Assembly: GCF_000002425.4 (NCBI RefSeq)
Contig: NC_037254.1
Span: 9,370,408-9,434,407 of the forward strand
Direction: 5' to 3'
Length of the DNA stretch: 64,000 nucleotides
DNA from: Physcomitrium patens
Lineage: Eukaryota; Streptophyta; Bryopsida; Funariales; Funariaceae
In this document: in pieces, positions 1 to 11,789 of the stretch
How the letters are laid out: each line of letters opens with the position of its first letter
Numbering within the stretch: the first letter of the stretch is position 1
The notes under the pieces: model-generated
Database searches by the model: none
What the model saw: only the letters and a program-made list of their open reading frames with translations
What the model was told of the DNA's origin: nothing
Position numbers and translations under genes: made by a program

Positions 1-55
1 AAAGATAGAAGAATATATTGAGGATTCTCTTTGTTCGAGATTTATGTCCTTCACA
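1..55 (+). repeat. 3' end of the 5' LTR of element A
   Basis: The segment aligns almost base for base with the end of the LTR at 5893-5943: both carry gatagaag, tatattgagga, a ttcgaga block and an end in tcctt.aca. The sequence that follows (gtttgacaatag...) is where the primer-binding site should lie, but I cannot assign it to a tRNA. Confidence 0.85.
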
Positions 56-299
56 GTTTGACAATAGTGCTAACATATTATTTATGTCTTGTTTTAGGAA
101 TGAGTGGATTACCTTACTTCTATTGTTGTGCTTTGAAGGTTGTAGACTATCTACCTTTAAATAAAAAATCTTATTTTCTAACATTGATCTTTTTCTTAAA
201 GAAAGTAGATTATTCCTCTTTATAGGATTTGTTTTTAAAGGTTGCGAATTACCCTCCTCTAATTTAACTTCTGAATTCATTTGAATTATCTATGAAAGA

Positions 300-1335
300 A
301 AAGATTATGGATGCTACTTTCTTGAATGGATGTGAGAATAGATTTGCAACTATAGTAGATCTTCATGAGCTTGTCAATACTCTAAGAGTAAAAATATTAC
401 ATATTTTTAACGAGAATCATGGAAGTACTATGCCTACACCTATAGTAGAACTTCAGAGTCTATGGTAAGAAGTTGTATAGTTGAAAGAAGCAAGTAGATC
501 AACGTCACAACCAAATCCAGGGAGTTTTGCTTCTACAAGTATAATAGGGATAAGGATTAGTATGCTTGAGAAGTTTGATGGAACAAGATCAAAATTTTGA
601 GGATTTTTGCAACAAGTCAAGTTCTATCTAAGTTTGTACCCTTTCCAATATCCTGATGGATTTAACCAAGTCAAATTTATAGGTGCATTACTATCAGAAA
701 GTGCTCTCTCTTGATTTGTATCTTTAATGGAAAACGATTTATGACTCCTTTATGATTTGAATTCATTCTTAGAAGTGTTTATAGCCACATTCAGAGAAAG
801 TGATCAAGAACAAGTAGCACAGATTAAGTTTTTATCCTTACGACATGGATTACAATCAGCCACTACATATGCTACTAAATTCTAAATCCTTGTTTGTGAT
901 GTGGACTAGAATGACAAAACACTTATCAACCAATTTTGATATGGATTGAAGGATGGCATCAAAGATTTGTTATTAATAATGTCAAAAATAGAATCTTTAG
1001 AATAATTTATTACTCAAGCCATTGCATGAAATAATCATTTATTTGAAAGGCGTCAAGAACAAAGATTTGGTTGAAAAAGAACAAGTCAAGTAATGGCAGC
1101 AACTTCGAAGTTTTTTGAAACATATTCATTGAAGCCGAAACCAATGCAAATTGATATGATACATTCTAAACCTCTCACAAAACAGGAAAAGACTCGACGT
1201 TGCCAAGAGGGGTTGTGTTTATATTATGGAGAAGCTAAGCACACTGCTCAATATTGTCCAAAGAAGCAACACAATTAGAAAATGAGGAGCTTAATTACCA
1301 AAGAAGATAATGTGTTAGAAAATAAGTTTTTCTAG
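300..1335 (+). pseudogene. gag relic of element A
   Basis: Read across several in-frame stops, this stretch encodes a retrotransposon capsid-like protein. It includes a segment beginning MLEKFDGTRSKF (about 563-598), followed by the gag core with ATTYATKF near 860. The end (about 1200-1275) holds a CCHC zinc knuckle in which the second Cys has become Tyr (CLYYGEAKHTAQYC), so the nucleic-acid-binding finger is damaged. A similar knuckle and flank occur in the minus-strand relic at 7813-8079, showing that the two elements belong to one family. Confidence 0.8.
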
Positions 1336-1349
1336 CTATAATAGGGATC

Positions 1350-1937
1350 GTGCAACTAGAATCATATACAATACCTAGTAAAGGTCCTATCTTCTCCTCA
1401 GACCCTTTACCTTATTTTATAATAGAAATATATTTAGGACCTTATAATCACAAAGTCTTTGCATTATTAGATTCAAGAGCTTTAACATGTTTTATAGATG
1501 AAGATTTTTTCAAAAATCAAAAAATATCTTTAGTGAAGAAAGTTAAACCCGTACATGTAAAAGTCGTAGATGGTCATTCGTTATCTTTTAGAAATGTTAT
1601 CCATGAAACTATTCCTTTAGATGTAGCAATTAAAGATCTTTACAATGTAGTAATATTTAATGTAATAAAATCTCTCCCTAATCCAGGTATTTTAGGATTA
1701 TCATGGCTAGAAAAATATAATCTTCAAATAGATTGGATTTTTCATAATCTTAACTTTCTTGATAGTATAATCCAAGATCGCGTTAACAAAATAGAAGTAC
1801 GTAAGTTCAGTATGTCCAAATCTTTACTAGTAGGTGTAAAAGCTTTCATGCATGGTGCAAAAGAAGAATTGTCTTTTGCTATATATGCTACACCTATTTC
1901 TAATGGTGAAACAATGTTGAGTAGTATTCCTAAGTAA
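1350..1937 (+). pseudogene. Retroviral-type aspartic protease region of element A
   Basis: An open stretch of 195 codons contains the gypsy-type aspartic protease. The active-site D-S/T-G appears as LDSRALTCFIDEDF, so the Gly is Arg here and catalysis is doubtful. The downstream GILGLSWLEKYN segment is the usual hydrophobic ILG motif of this protease, followed by IDW. The same protein, similarly damaged, occurs on the minus strand at 7513-7746 and 11401-11781. Confidence 0.82.
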
Positions 1938-2129
1938 TATCAAGAATTCCAAGACGTTTTTGAAAAGAAGTATGTAAATATTCTCCCCAAATATCGACCT
2001 TACGATTGTTCAATTGATCTACAAGAAGGAGCTCAACCACCATTCGAACCAATCTATAGCTCATTGTAGAATGAGTTAGCTGCATTAAAGGAGTATATTG
2101 ATGAGAATTTGGAAAGAACTTCATATGCT

Positions 2130-3205
2130 ATTCTAAATCTCCAGTCGAAGCTCCTATCTTATTTGTGAAGAAGAAAGATAAATCTCTACAAATGTATATA
2201 GATTATCAAAGACTCAACAAAATCGCCATAAAAAATAGGTATCCTTTGTCTTTGATATCAAGACTTCTTGACGAACTCAATCAAGTAAAGATCTATACTA
2301 AAATAGATCTACTATGACCATACAACTTAGTTCGTATCAAAGAAGGAGATGAATGGAAGACTGCTTTTTCAACTAGGTATGGACATTTTGAATATAATGT
2401 CATACCTTTTGGACTCACGAATGCACCAGCCGCTTTTCAACATCTTATGAATGATATTTTTCATGAATTTTTAGATGATTTTGTTGTTTGTTATTTAGAC
2501 GACATTCTAATCTACTCTAAGAATACAGAAGAACATGAGCTTTATGTTCGTGACGTGTTACAGAAACTTAGAAATGTAAGATTATATGTCAAGTTAGAAA
2601 AGTGTGTATTCCACACTACTCAAGTTGACTTTTTAGAGTACATCATTTCCAACAAAGGCCTTATGATGGATCCCAAAAAGGTTCAAATTATCATATATTG
2701 AAAGATTCCAAGAATAGTCTAAGATGTGCAGTGCTTTTTGGGCTTTGTTAATTACTTTCAAATCTTCATCAAGAATTTTTTTTAAGTTGTAGATTCGCTT
2801 ACACGTTTGACTTGTAAAGACAAACTTGAGTAAAATAAAGAAGCAAAAGTATCATTTGATGCTTTAAAAAAAGAATTTATTTTTGTACCAATTTTATATT
2901 GTGTTGACTTTTCTAAAGTATTTTTTATGAAAATAGATGCGTCAGTTTTTGCTATAGATGCCGTGTTGTCACAATTGGAAACAGATGACAAACTCCACTC
3001 AAGAGCTTTTGATTTGAGGAAATTTTCATTAGCCAAGATTAATTATGAGATCTATGACAAAGATCTCCTTGCAATCATGGATTCATTTCAAGAATGGCAT
3101 CATTATCTAGAAGGCACCTCAAGTCCAGTTACCGTATATATAGACCATAAGAACCTTGAGTACTTCATGTCAGCATGTGTCTTGAATTATTGTCCAACCT
3201 ATTGA
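2130..3205 (+). pseudogene. Reverse transcriptase and RNase H of element A
   Basis: The frame encodes FVKKKDKS, the [13 protein letters not shown] motif ([13 protein letters not shown] near 2404-2442) and the polymerase active site YLDDILIYS (near 2490-2517). RNase H follows, with MKIDASVFAIDAVLSQ at 2927. Single TGA or TAG stops interrupt the frame, for example in DLL*PYN near 2319, where family members have Arg-Ser-Gly. The YLDD residues are still present. Confidence 0.88.
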
Positions 3206-3539
3206 AACATGTCTTTATTTAGATTCAATTTCAAGATCACTTAGCGATCCAAAAAACAATAAGGTCTATCGAACTCCTTTTTAGACATTCTTATCTTATA
3301 TCAAAAGAAGGAGATGCATCTTTTAATCAATAAAGATCAATTTTCTTGAAGCCCAAGCATTTTCATCTTCAAGTTATAAAATCGACATTGACTGTTGATT
3401 CAACATTTATGAAGCAAATTCAATAAAGCATGTCCTCTGATCCTCTTGTTTAGGATATCAAGGATACTTCTTCTAAGTTTCATGATACTTCCAAGTTTGA
3501 ATTCAAGAATAATCTATTATATTTCAAAAGATGCCTATA

Positions 3540-4850
3540 TATTCCAGAAGGTGAAGCTCAATTACGTGTTCTTCAAGCTCGTCATGACTTTTTAGCAATA
3601 AGATATTTTGAATATAATAATACTTTAGAACTAATATCAAGGGATTTTTGGTGGCCGCAAATGTAGAAGGCAGTCAGAGATTTTGTACAAACTTGTGATG
3701 TTCGCTCAAGATCAAAAACTCCTTGTCATCAACCTTATAGACTTCTTTAGTCATTACCCATATTAAAACAACCATGGCCTTCTGTTTCTATGGATTTCAT
3801 TATAAATCTTCCAATCTTAAGTTCTTATGATTCTATATTCATAATAGTAGATTATTTTACCAAGATGGCACATTTTGTACCATGTACAAAATCTATTCGA
3901 GGTGAAGAAACAGCTAAGCTTTTTATTGACAATATCTATTGCTATCATGGATTACCAAAGGATATTATATCGATTAGGGGGACTCATTTTGTATCAAGAT
4001 TTTGGAAAATCCTATTTAAGATTCTAAAGGTAGATATAAAGCTTTCTTCAGCTTTTCATTCTCAAATCGATGGATAGACGAAATAGGTGAATCAAGTTTT
4101 GGAGCAGTATTTGAGATGTACCATCAACTATCATCAAGATGATTAGACAACTCTTTTACCATTGGTAGAGTTTGCATATAATAATTTGATAAATTCTTCT
4201 ATTCAACAAACACCTTTTTTTGTCAATTATCGTTATCATCCACGTCTTGATACTTTTGACTTTTTAAAAGTTGATAATCCTATGGCAAAAGATTTAGCAA
4301 ATCGCTTGTCAAAGCTACATACAACAATGAAGATACAATTAAAGGAAGCTCAAGAATGACAAAAGACCAATGCAGATGCTATTAGCAAGGAGCAACCTCA
4401 ATATAATATGGGTGACAAGGAATGGTTACTTTGTTGTAATATCAAGACTCCTTGTCCTTGTGATAAATTAGATTATCGTAAGTTGGGACCTTTTCCTATA
4501 TGTGAACAAATCAATCTTGTTGCCTATCCATTACATCTACAAGAGTCTATCAAGATCCACTCTATATTTCATGTGTCTCTTCTAGAGCTCTATAAGACAG
4601 TGAAAATCTTTGGAAGAAAACAAATCCCACCTCCTCCTATAGAAGTGGATAATAACCAAGAGTTTGAGGTGGAAGAAGACTTAGACTCATGATGGCACCA
4701 AAATAGGTTGAAATATCTTGTTCATTAGCGCAGATATGATATTAGTGAACGCACATGTGATCCATCAAAGAATCTTGTAAATGTAGTAAAGAAAATTGAG
4801 GACTTTTATCAAAGACATCCATCAAAACGAAGATGAAGAATATCAAACCT
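3540..4850 (+). pseudogene. Integrase and chromodomain of element A
   Basis: The zinc-binding and core integrase regions are readable: SRDFWWPQ near 3640, then PSVSMDFIINLP near 3780 carrying the first catalytic Asp. The second catalytic Asp is lost (SIRGTHF near 3973). In the third motif the expected Glu is also altered, with adjacent TAG stops (4072-4092). The C-terminal part ends in a chromodomain: FEVEEDLDS near 4660, then LKYLVH and RRYD to about 4742, with TGA and TAG replacing Arg and Trp codons. Chromodomains in such elements are known to guide integration to heterochromatin. Confidence 0.87.
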
Positions 4851-5395
4851 TTGCTATAAAAGAATCAAGATAAAAAAAAATAACATTCTACCTTCTATCT
4901 TTCATTGTACCTTCTGTATATGTGAGATCAGATGCGACACTAACAACCAGCAGATTCAACTTAAGAGCTTTCATTTGCGGATTTACCAAATGAGATATTA
5001 GGATTGTCACAACCTTCAAGATGACGGAATCGAGATGAAGATCCTTAAGAACGACATGTCCTTCCTCGAATAGATGGTAAGATATAATGTATTTAGTATT
5101 ACGACCTTGGAAGAGACTCCCAATGTTTAGTAATTTTATTAGAGATAGGAGTAATTCTTGACGGCGTTCCAAATATTTTATTTGAAGAAAGTTATGAAGG
5201 CCTCAACAATGTTCAAATAATAGGGTGGTCTTCTCGCCCTGGTATGGGACATTATAGATGGTTGACAGGACCTATCAACCATCTTTGAAGAGAGCAAAGA
5301 TGGGAGTATGTAGCAAATACAATTCATTGCATCTTGGACTTCCTCATCATATGAAGACCGCTCCTCATGGAACTCGTCTCTAGAAGGGGGGATAA

Positions 5396-5397
5396 TG

Positions 5398-5446
<49 letters not shown>

Positions 5447-5943
5447 TCAATAGTTACTTATATGATTAAGTAGAAGTAGGTAAATATAGAATAATTTTAT
5501 AAAGTCTTATAGAAAAGCTTCTTAGAAGCTTTGTAGACGTTGTTTTGACTTTAGATGTGTTTATAGGTTAGAAACTTGGCCAAAAAGTTAATTATGTATT
5601 AGTAGCTTGTGGAACAAGCCAACTACATGGCGCATACATAAATAACTTATCTTACAGGAAAAGACATGAGGCTAGCAAAGTCAACACATGTTGGAGGTCC
5701 TATAGGACATCGCCATGTAGCTCTTAGTTAGATAGTATATATGGAGGCAAGAGTGAAGCCTTCTTCACTCTTGCCAACACCTTTTTAGTCTTAGTCTTGT
5801 TTCAAAACTTTTTAATCTTTCTTGTTTTTGGCAATAGCCATTCTAGTTAATATTACATCACCTTTTGAGTGACTTTCTAGTTCTCTTCTGTGATAGAAGA
5901 GTATATTGAGGAATCTCTTTTTTCGAGATTCATGTCCTTGACA
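5396..5943 (+). repeat. 3' LTR of element A (548 bp)
   Basis: The LTR runs from TGTCA after the polypurine tract to ...TTGACA. It opens with a long (TA)n tract (5401-5443). It carries GAAGCTTC-type palindromes near 5515-5535, a TATA-like TATATAT at 5736-5742 and a perfect 13-bp inverted repeat at 5746-5775. Related LTRs occur at 22537-23098 (minus orientation) and 50137-50504 (plus orientation). Confidence 0.9.
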
Positions 5944-7289
5944 TTTTTTTCTTAAAGATCAATTGAATAATCATATGGACGTTGTCACATGGCATGATTT
6001 GCTATCTGGGGATACATCGGATATTTAGCTGTAGAGAGTTTAGGTTTGACTTGTATATTATGCCTTAGCTCCAAAAAATCCTCTTTGTTTTGTATAAAAA
6101 TTCAAAATATATTAAAATCCTTCAAAACATTTTTCTTCCTATAAAGATCTTTTTACATTAGACTTTAGGATCTCATATATCTCGATTCAACCACTCAGTT
6201 TGTTTCAAATTTCTACATAAAATAGATGCTATTCTTAACTCTTACTACAACAAAAATGAACTGTACATCTATCACCGATCTTTTAGCATCTTAGAAATCC
6301 TAGCAGGTCTACAAAATCCTAACTTACAAGCACCCAAAAACTATTTTTCCTATATCTCAAAAACTCAAACTCCAGATTCCACAAAACTTATGTAAAAATT
6401 TTTATAACAAGATTATACACAATCTTGAAAATTTTGAGTCAAAACCTCGTCAAATTGTCTAAGATATAGCTCAAATCACAAGTACAAGTAAATCGGGCTA
6501 CTTACTACCCTTAGATTTCAAGTGCTGACTTCAACTGCCAATATCTCCTTCATTAAAGCTTGGAATTTGACAAACAGTAGGCATAAATTGTAGCCGAAAA
6601 AGTTTTCTCTCCAACTCCAGTTGCCGATCCTTGTTTGCTATCTGTATGCGTGCGCAATGCCCCAAAGCGTGACAGTAGGTCCAAAAACTAACACCTTAAC
6701 TTTGAGTGCCTATAACTTCTTCATAAAAATCCCAAATGACACAAATTTTGCACCAAAACTATATCCAAAATCCTAAACCTTCTGACCCTAGCCTTCAAAA
6801 CTCGAATGGCTTCGAGAAACTAACCCTAATCCCTAATATGGCCTCAGGCAGCCTCCTCAAAGCCCATTGGTCGTGATTTTTGACTAATAGGAATGAAGAT
6901 TTTTATTATTCATCTCCATTCATCTATATTGGTGCCATAATTACTCCTTTTGCTACCAAAATCCTTCTTCAATCCTTTTTCTTATAAGATTTACATAATT
7001 CATATTCTAAACACCAAATAGAAGAACCAAAAGAAGTTTTGAAAGGTCACCAATGTCTAACAAAGGTAAGTCTAAGTATTTAGAAGTTACTATCAACCAA
7101 AACCAATCTTAAAAGCCACTATCAAAAGGAAATTAAAATTATACAAATTCTATAGTAATCTTTTTAAACAACCTCTTCTCAAGGTAATAATCAAATTATA
7201 TTCTACAACCAACTAAAATCTATTAATATGGCTCTCACCATGTTACTTAATAAATTATATACTAAATACATAATTACATTATTTTTATA
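5944..7289. other. No gene recognised between elements A and C
   Basis: The stretch of about 1.3 kb has no long ORF. The part 6480-6900 is less AT-rich than its flanks and includes short homopurine/homopyrimidine blocks and a ctaaccctaatccctaat motif near 6820. It is probably further transposon debris, but I could not match it to a family. Confidence 0.5.
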
Positions 7290-8618
7290 TAGTAGCCAAA
7301 CCACAACATGACAACGTTGCTTCCAAAGAATATCTACATTCTTCTTTTCAAAAGCATCTTAAAAATCTTAATATTGAATTTGCCACTTGAAGTCTTTTCA
7401 TTATTAAAAATAGATGTGGTATAAATAACAAAAGGCGATCCTTCTTGTGAAGCATAAAAAAAAACTTTTATTTCTATAAGTAAGGATTTGGCTACATTAA
7501 ACTCATGGCTTTCTACAAAACTTTCAATAATACTTTAAAAAAGTTAAGTTTACAAGAAATCCAATCTATTAGAGGATTATACTTTTTTAGTGACAATAAA
7601 ATTAAAATGATTGGATTAGAAGGATTTCTAATTATATTAAAAATTATACAATATTTTTGACCATTTATTGCTATATCTATAGGAAGTATTTTATCAATAA
7701 TACTTTTAGAAGGTAATAGATAGCCATCTATGACTTTTACATACATGGATTTAGTTTCTTTGTACTAATATTATTCTATGGCTTTTAATAAACTCTTCAT
7801 CTAAAAAACAAGTTAAAGCTCTAATTCTATTAAGACAATGGTTTTGTGATTATTAGCTCTTAAATGCACATCTATTGTTAAACAAGAATAAGATTCTAAA
7901 GAGAGGATAGGATCTTTATTTATATAAGATTTTTTCCACATGGTTCTTATTATAGCTGAAAAAAATTTATTTTTTGATATTTTTTCATCTTTGACAGTTG
8001 TTCTCTTCATTTTATAGTTGCGTTGTTTCTTTGGATAATGTTGAGCAATATACTTAGCTTCTTGACAACATAAACACAATCCTTTTTGACAACAATAAGT
8101 CTTTTCTTATTCAATAAGAAATTTAAAATGTATTATATTACTTTGCATGTCTTCTACTTTCAAATATTTAGATTGAGAGATCATTGGTGATGTCATTGAA
8201 TTGTAATAATATAGAGGTTTTTTTGTGTGATTCTCAAATTAAAACTCAAAAAGTTGATTGTCATACTCCACAACAAAGTCAATAGCTTGACTCAATATCT
8301 GAGCATCAGATAAGTTGAACATTAATTTCTTTACTTCATATTATAGCCATAGAAAAATTGACTAATAAAGACAACATCATCTCACTTAACATCAGTCACT
8401 AGCTATCAAAATTGTGAAGTATAGAATGTCATTAATTGATTACTTTGTTACAAGATACAAATTTTATTATTTGCAACATGAATTACATCATATTCTCAAT
8501 ATATGGATCAAAACTCTACTAAAAAAGCCTCTACATTATCTAATATTGGATCTTATTCAAAAAAAGATAAAAACTATAATAATACTAAACTTGAAAGAAG
8601 TGTACCAATTAATCTAAC
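7290..8618 (-). mobile_element. Truncated chromovirus relic (element C): gag and protease only
   Basis: Read on the minus strand, the segment starts inside gag (about 8600), continues through a zinc knuckle (8079-7990) and the protease region (7746-7513), and stops soon after it. The protease segment parallels that of element A (VKVIDG, the ILG-type stretch, then IDWI). RT, integrase and LTRs are absent. Its gag side abuts the LTR end of element B at about 8620, so B may have inserted into it, but I could not find the missing gag end beyond 13531. Confidence 0.75.
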
Positions 8619-8619
8619 T

Positions 8620-9024
8620 TGTGATTTTAAGGTTAAATAGCTTTGAGATTGAGGTTCAATTATAAATTGTACTTAGTTCATGAAATCTCCAAACTTAGAT
8701 CTTGTGCCATCAAACTTTCATTCTTTTATATATTAGGTCTTATGAAGCTTCTTGAAAAGTTTTCATGAGACTTGGAAATAAACAAGCTAAGATCCTTCTT
8801 TGGCAACTTCCTAAATCATCTAAAGCCTCTTAGAACCTTCTAGGATCTCGTATGATTTCTTAGAACTTTCTTAAAATCTATTAGAATATTTTAGAACCTT
8901 CTTAGAATCTATTAGAATCTTTTGAAACTTTCTAAAATTTTCTAGGATCTACAAGAACTATCTTAGAACCTTCTAGAACCTCTTAAAACCTTCTCAAATC
9001 TTCTTCAGTTGTATGTCCATGACA
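8620..9024 (-). repeat. 3' LTR of element B with GAA/TTC repeat array
   Basis: It matches 13081-13531, most clearly from the tatgaagcttc block to the terminal tgtatgtcc.agaca/gaca. The stretch 8830-9005 is a degenerate array of about 10-bp units of the type TAGAACCTTC, including GAACCTTCTAGAA at 8966-8978, the ideal three-unit spacing of a heat-shock element. The left boundary is approximate because that side is more diverged. Confidence 0.78.
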
Positions 9025-9699
9025 TCACTTCATCCTCTAGGTTTGAGGTCTCTAAGAAGCAATGTTGCTGTAAGTGAATATATGTGCAAGAAATTGAAAA
9101 TCTATTGCAAATTGTCTGCTATGTATTCCAATTGTTTTTTGAGAGATAAATAGTTCATAGGCCCTTGTAGCTATTGATAATGCCCTAAGTCTTCTACTTC
9201 TAACCAAGTTTGAACTTCACTATCTTTATTATAGAATTTTCCTAGAAACACTCCTTTTGGGCATTCTTCATTAACAAGTTCTATGTCAAACATAATTACA
9301 CGCAACCTATTACTAGGTATCTTTTGATGTCTTTATGGTTCGAACAACTCTTCATCTTGTGGTCATCTTTGTGAGCTATTTAGTTGAGATGGTATATTTG
9401 ACACAATATCTATCTATAGACTATCTATATCATATAAAGTAGATAAGACCAAAAGAATATAAACAGGCTATGGTTGTGAACTCAAACTACTAACTTATAC
9501 TGTTCTAAATATTTGAAAAAATTGCCTCTTCAAAAGTTGCCTCCTCCCCTTCTTTATGAGACTAAGAACTAAGAATCTTCATAGTGAAGCCATCTTATGA
9601 AGCTACTATTTCTCATTTCAGCGCTTTTGGTCTAGATGGATGTTGTTGATGGAACTTTTGAACCTTTATTTGTATATTTAAAAGGTTGCCAACTGGTTT

Positions 9700-10815
9700 C
9701 TATGTGTGATCATTGATATCATATCTATGCCAATGGATGAGATATTTAAGTCTTCCATGTCTTATCCTTGAATCTAATACATCTTCTACCTCAAATTCAA
9801 CATGATCATTGATTTCAATCATAGAAGGTGGTGGTTGTCTTTGACTTGGTATGTTCAATTCTTTATACCTTTCCAAAAGTGAAACATGAAAGATTGTCTG
9901 AATCTTCATAGATGAAAGTAACTCCAAGTGATAAATTATAATATTAATTTATTTTTGAATCATAAATGGTTCCAACCTCTGGTAGTCTAACTTATCACAT
10001 AGTATGTTCATTTTTATATTGTATTGAAGAAGCCACACTTTGTCACCAACTTGGAATAGAGGATGTTCTTTCTTCAATTCATCTACAAGTAGCTTATAAC
10101 ATTGTTGAGTCCTTTGTAGGTAAGTCTTCATGGTTGCTTGAAGTTTGGCCATCTTCATATCAAACTCCTCTATCACTGGATTTATCAATTTTAAAGACTT
10201 TATTATATCTAACTTTGAATGATGACTATAGTTTGAGTAGAATGATATTTGTTGCATAGATGCATGGATTGTATTATTATATACAAACTCATCCAATAAG
10301 AAGTAGGAAGTCTAATTATCTTATTGATAGTTGATAGTGCACATAAAATATTACTCAAAAATTTAGTTGACTTGCTCCATTTGGCCATGAGTTTAAGAGT
10401 GGAAGGCAGAAGAAAGGTTGATGTTAATTTCAAGAATCTTAAAGAGTGTCTTCCAAAATCTTAATACAAATTGTGGCCCGCGATCCAACAAAATATCATT
10501 TGACAACCTATAATAACAATAGACATTATCAATAAAGAGACTTTTCATCTCTTCACTAATAATTGACTTCTTGTAAGATATAAAATGTGTCATCTTAGTC
10601 AATCAATCAACAACTACAATGATAGTATCAAATAAACTTGGTGGTACAAGATTTGTAATGAAATCTATAGAGATAGATGACCATGGTTGTCTTAGAATAG
10701 GACAAGAGTTCTTTGATCTTGAATAATTATCATATGATAGTACAAATTCTTTAATATCCTTCCATATTTTAGGCCACCAAAAGTCTCTAGATAGAAGTTC
10801 CAAGGTCTTGTTAAA
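9700..10815 (-). pseudogene. Integrase and chromodomain of element B
   Basis: Minus-strand pieces encode SRDFWWPKIWKD (from 10790), SIDFITNL and IVVVD, LLDRGPQFVLRFWK with the second catalytic Asp kept (near 10485), a YNNTIHASMQQ segment (10270) and the C-terminal part of integrase. The chromodomain at 9810-9710 reads FEVEDVLDSRIRHGRLKYLI with HWHRYD, and is better preserved than in element A. Stops separate the pieces. Confidence 0.85.
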
Positions 10816-11090
10816 TTCAAAATATCATGCCTTTTGGACTTACGAATGCACCAGTTAATTCGAACATTTAATGAATGACATATTTTGTGAGCATCTCAAT
10901 AATTTTGTTCTGATCTATTTGGATGATATTCTAATCTTTACTAAGAATGTAGAAGATCACAAAAAATATGTCCATCTTATATTGAAAAAGCTATGAAGTG
11001 TTGGACTATATGCAAAACTAAAGAAGTGTGTATTTCATGCATCTCAAGTCAAATTTTTGAGTAATATTTGAGTACCTTCTTAAAGATCAA
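10812..11090 (+). pseudogene. Inverted RT core fragment inside element B
   Basis: Unlike the rest of element B, this piece reads on the plus strand. It encodes [10 protein letters not shown] near 10829, the active-site motif IYLDDILIFTKN near 10914-10949 and KKCVFHASQVKFL near 11023. It corresponds to 2390-2660 of element A. The minus-strand frame to its right stops at the DL*EG segment preceding RT, and the frame to its left begins in the integrase, so the fragment sits in its proper place but flipped. Confidence 0.85.
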
Positions 11091-11400
11091 TCCCACAATT
11101 GTAATGGTGATGCTTCGACATAATGTCTACATTTTTCTTTTCAAATATATGTGCATAATCTTTATACGCCTCTGAAATTGTTGTTGTAGCAACCACAAGT
11201 TCTGATCATAGATTTGCATAGACAGCAAATGTAGTGCCTTGTTTGGCCACCCTTACAAATATTCTAGCTCTAATAAATAAATGTTATTTAAGTTTTGGCT
11301 TATCGGATGCTAGAAACTTTTTTACAGGGCTGGTGGTTCTATGATCTAGTAGAAGAAATTTTAACTTTTGAGATATCTAATATATCTAAAGATTATATTT

Positions 11401-11781
11401 TTAAAGCCACGAGAGTTGTAAAATGATTGGACTTGATGGTGATCTAATAACGTTGAATACTACTTGGTTGCTATGGTTGTTGAAGGTTATTTCTAATGAA
11501 ATCATTTTATAAGTGATGTCTTTAGAAGATAAAGGTTGACCATTTATTACTTCTACATATATAGCTTTGGATTTTTTGACCATACAAATTTTGTATGATG
11601 TAGAAAATTCTTTATCAATAAAACATGCAAAGGCTCTTGAGTCAAGTAATGTATGACTCTCTAGTTTTATGACTCTTAATTGTACAGGTATAGTAAAACA
11701 ACGAGAAGGATTGCTAATGAATATATGACCTTTTTTTATTTGTAATAGTAAAGAATGTAACCACATGGTCTCTACTGTCAC
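11401..11781 (-). pseudogene. Aspartic protease region of element B
   Basis: The open stretch encodes HTLLDSRAFACFIDKEF, with the same Gly-to-Arg change at the active site as element A, then VEVINGQPLSSKD and an ILQLSWL end. Sharing DSR in A and B suggests either that the family used this residue or that the copies derive from an already defective parent. Confidence 0.8.
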
Positions 11782-11789
11782 TGGACGCC

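Larger units (their letters stand above)
1..5943 (+). mobile_element. Degenerate Ty3/gypsy chromovirus (element A)
   Basis: This is an LTR retrotransposon with the order gag, protease, reverse transcriptase, RNase H, integrase, chromodomain, which defines the chromovirus branch of Ty3/gypsy. The window opens inside the 5' LTR: bases 4-55 match the last part of the 3' LTR (about 5893-5943). The polypurine tract (agaaggggggataa) lies directly before the 3' LTR at 5396. Every reading frame is broken by stops, mostly TGA and TAG, and the integrase motif normally reading SDRG has lost its catalytic Asp, so the copy cannot be autonomous. The 5' flank is outside the window, so a target-site duplication cannot be tested. 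Confidence in family and orientation is high. Confidence 0.93.

Noticed and set aside
5401..5443. TA array as a possible CRISPR or satellite
   Set aside because: It is a simple dinucleotide microsatellite inside an LTR, with no spacers.
8414..8617. Plus-strand 67-codon frame as a small gene
   Set aside because: The minus strand here reads as gag of element C, so this frame is a shadow.
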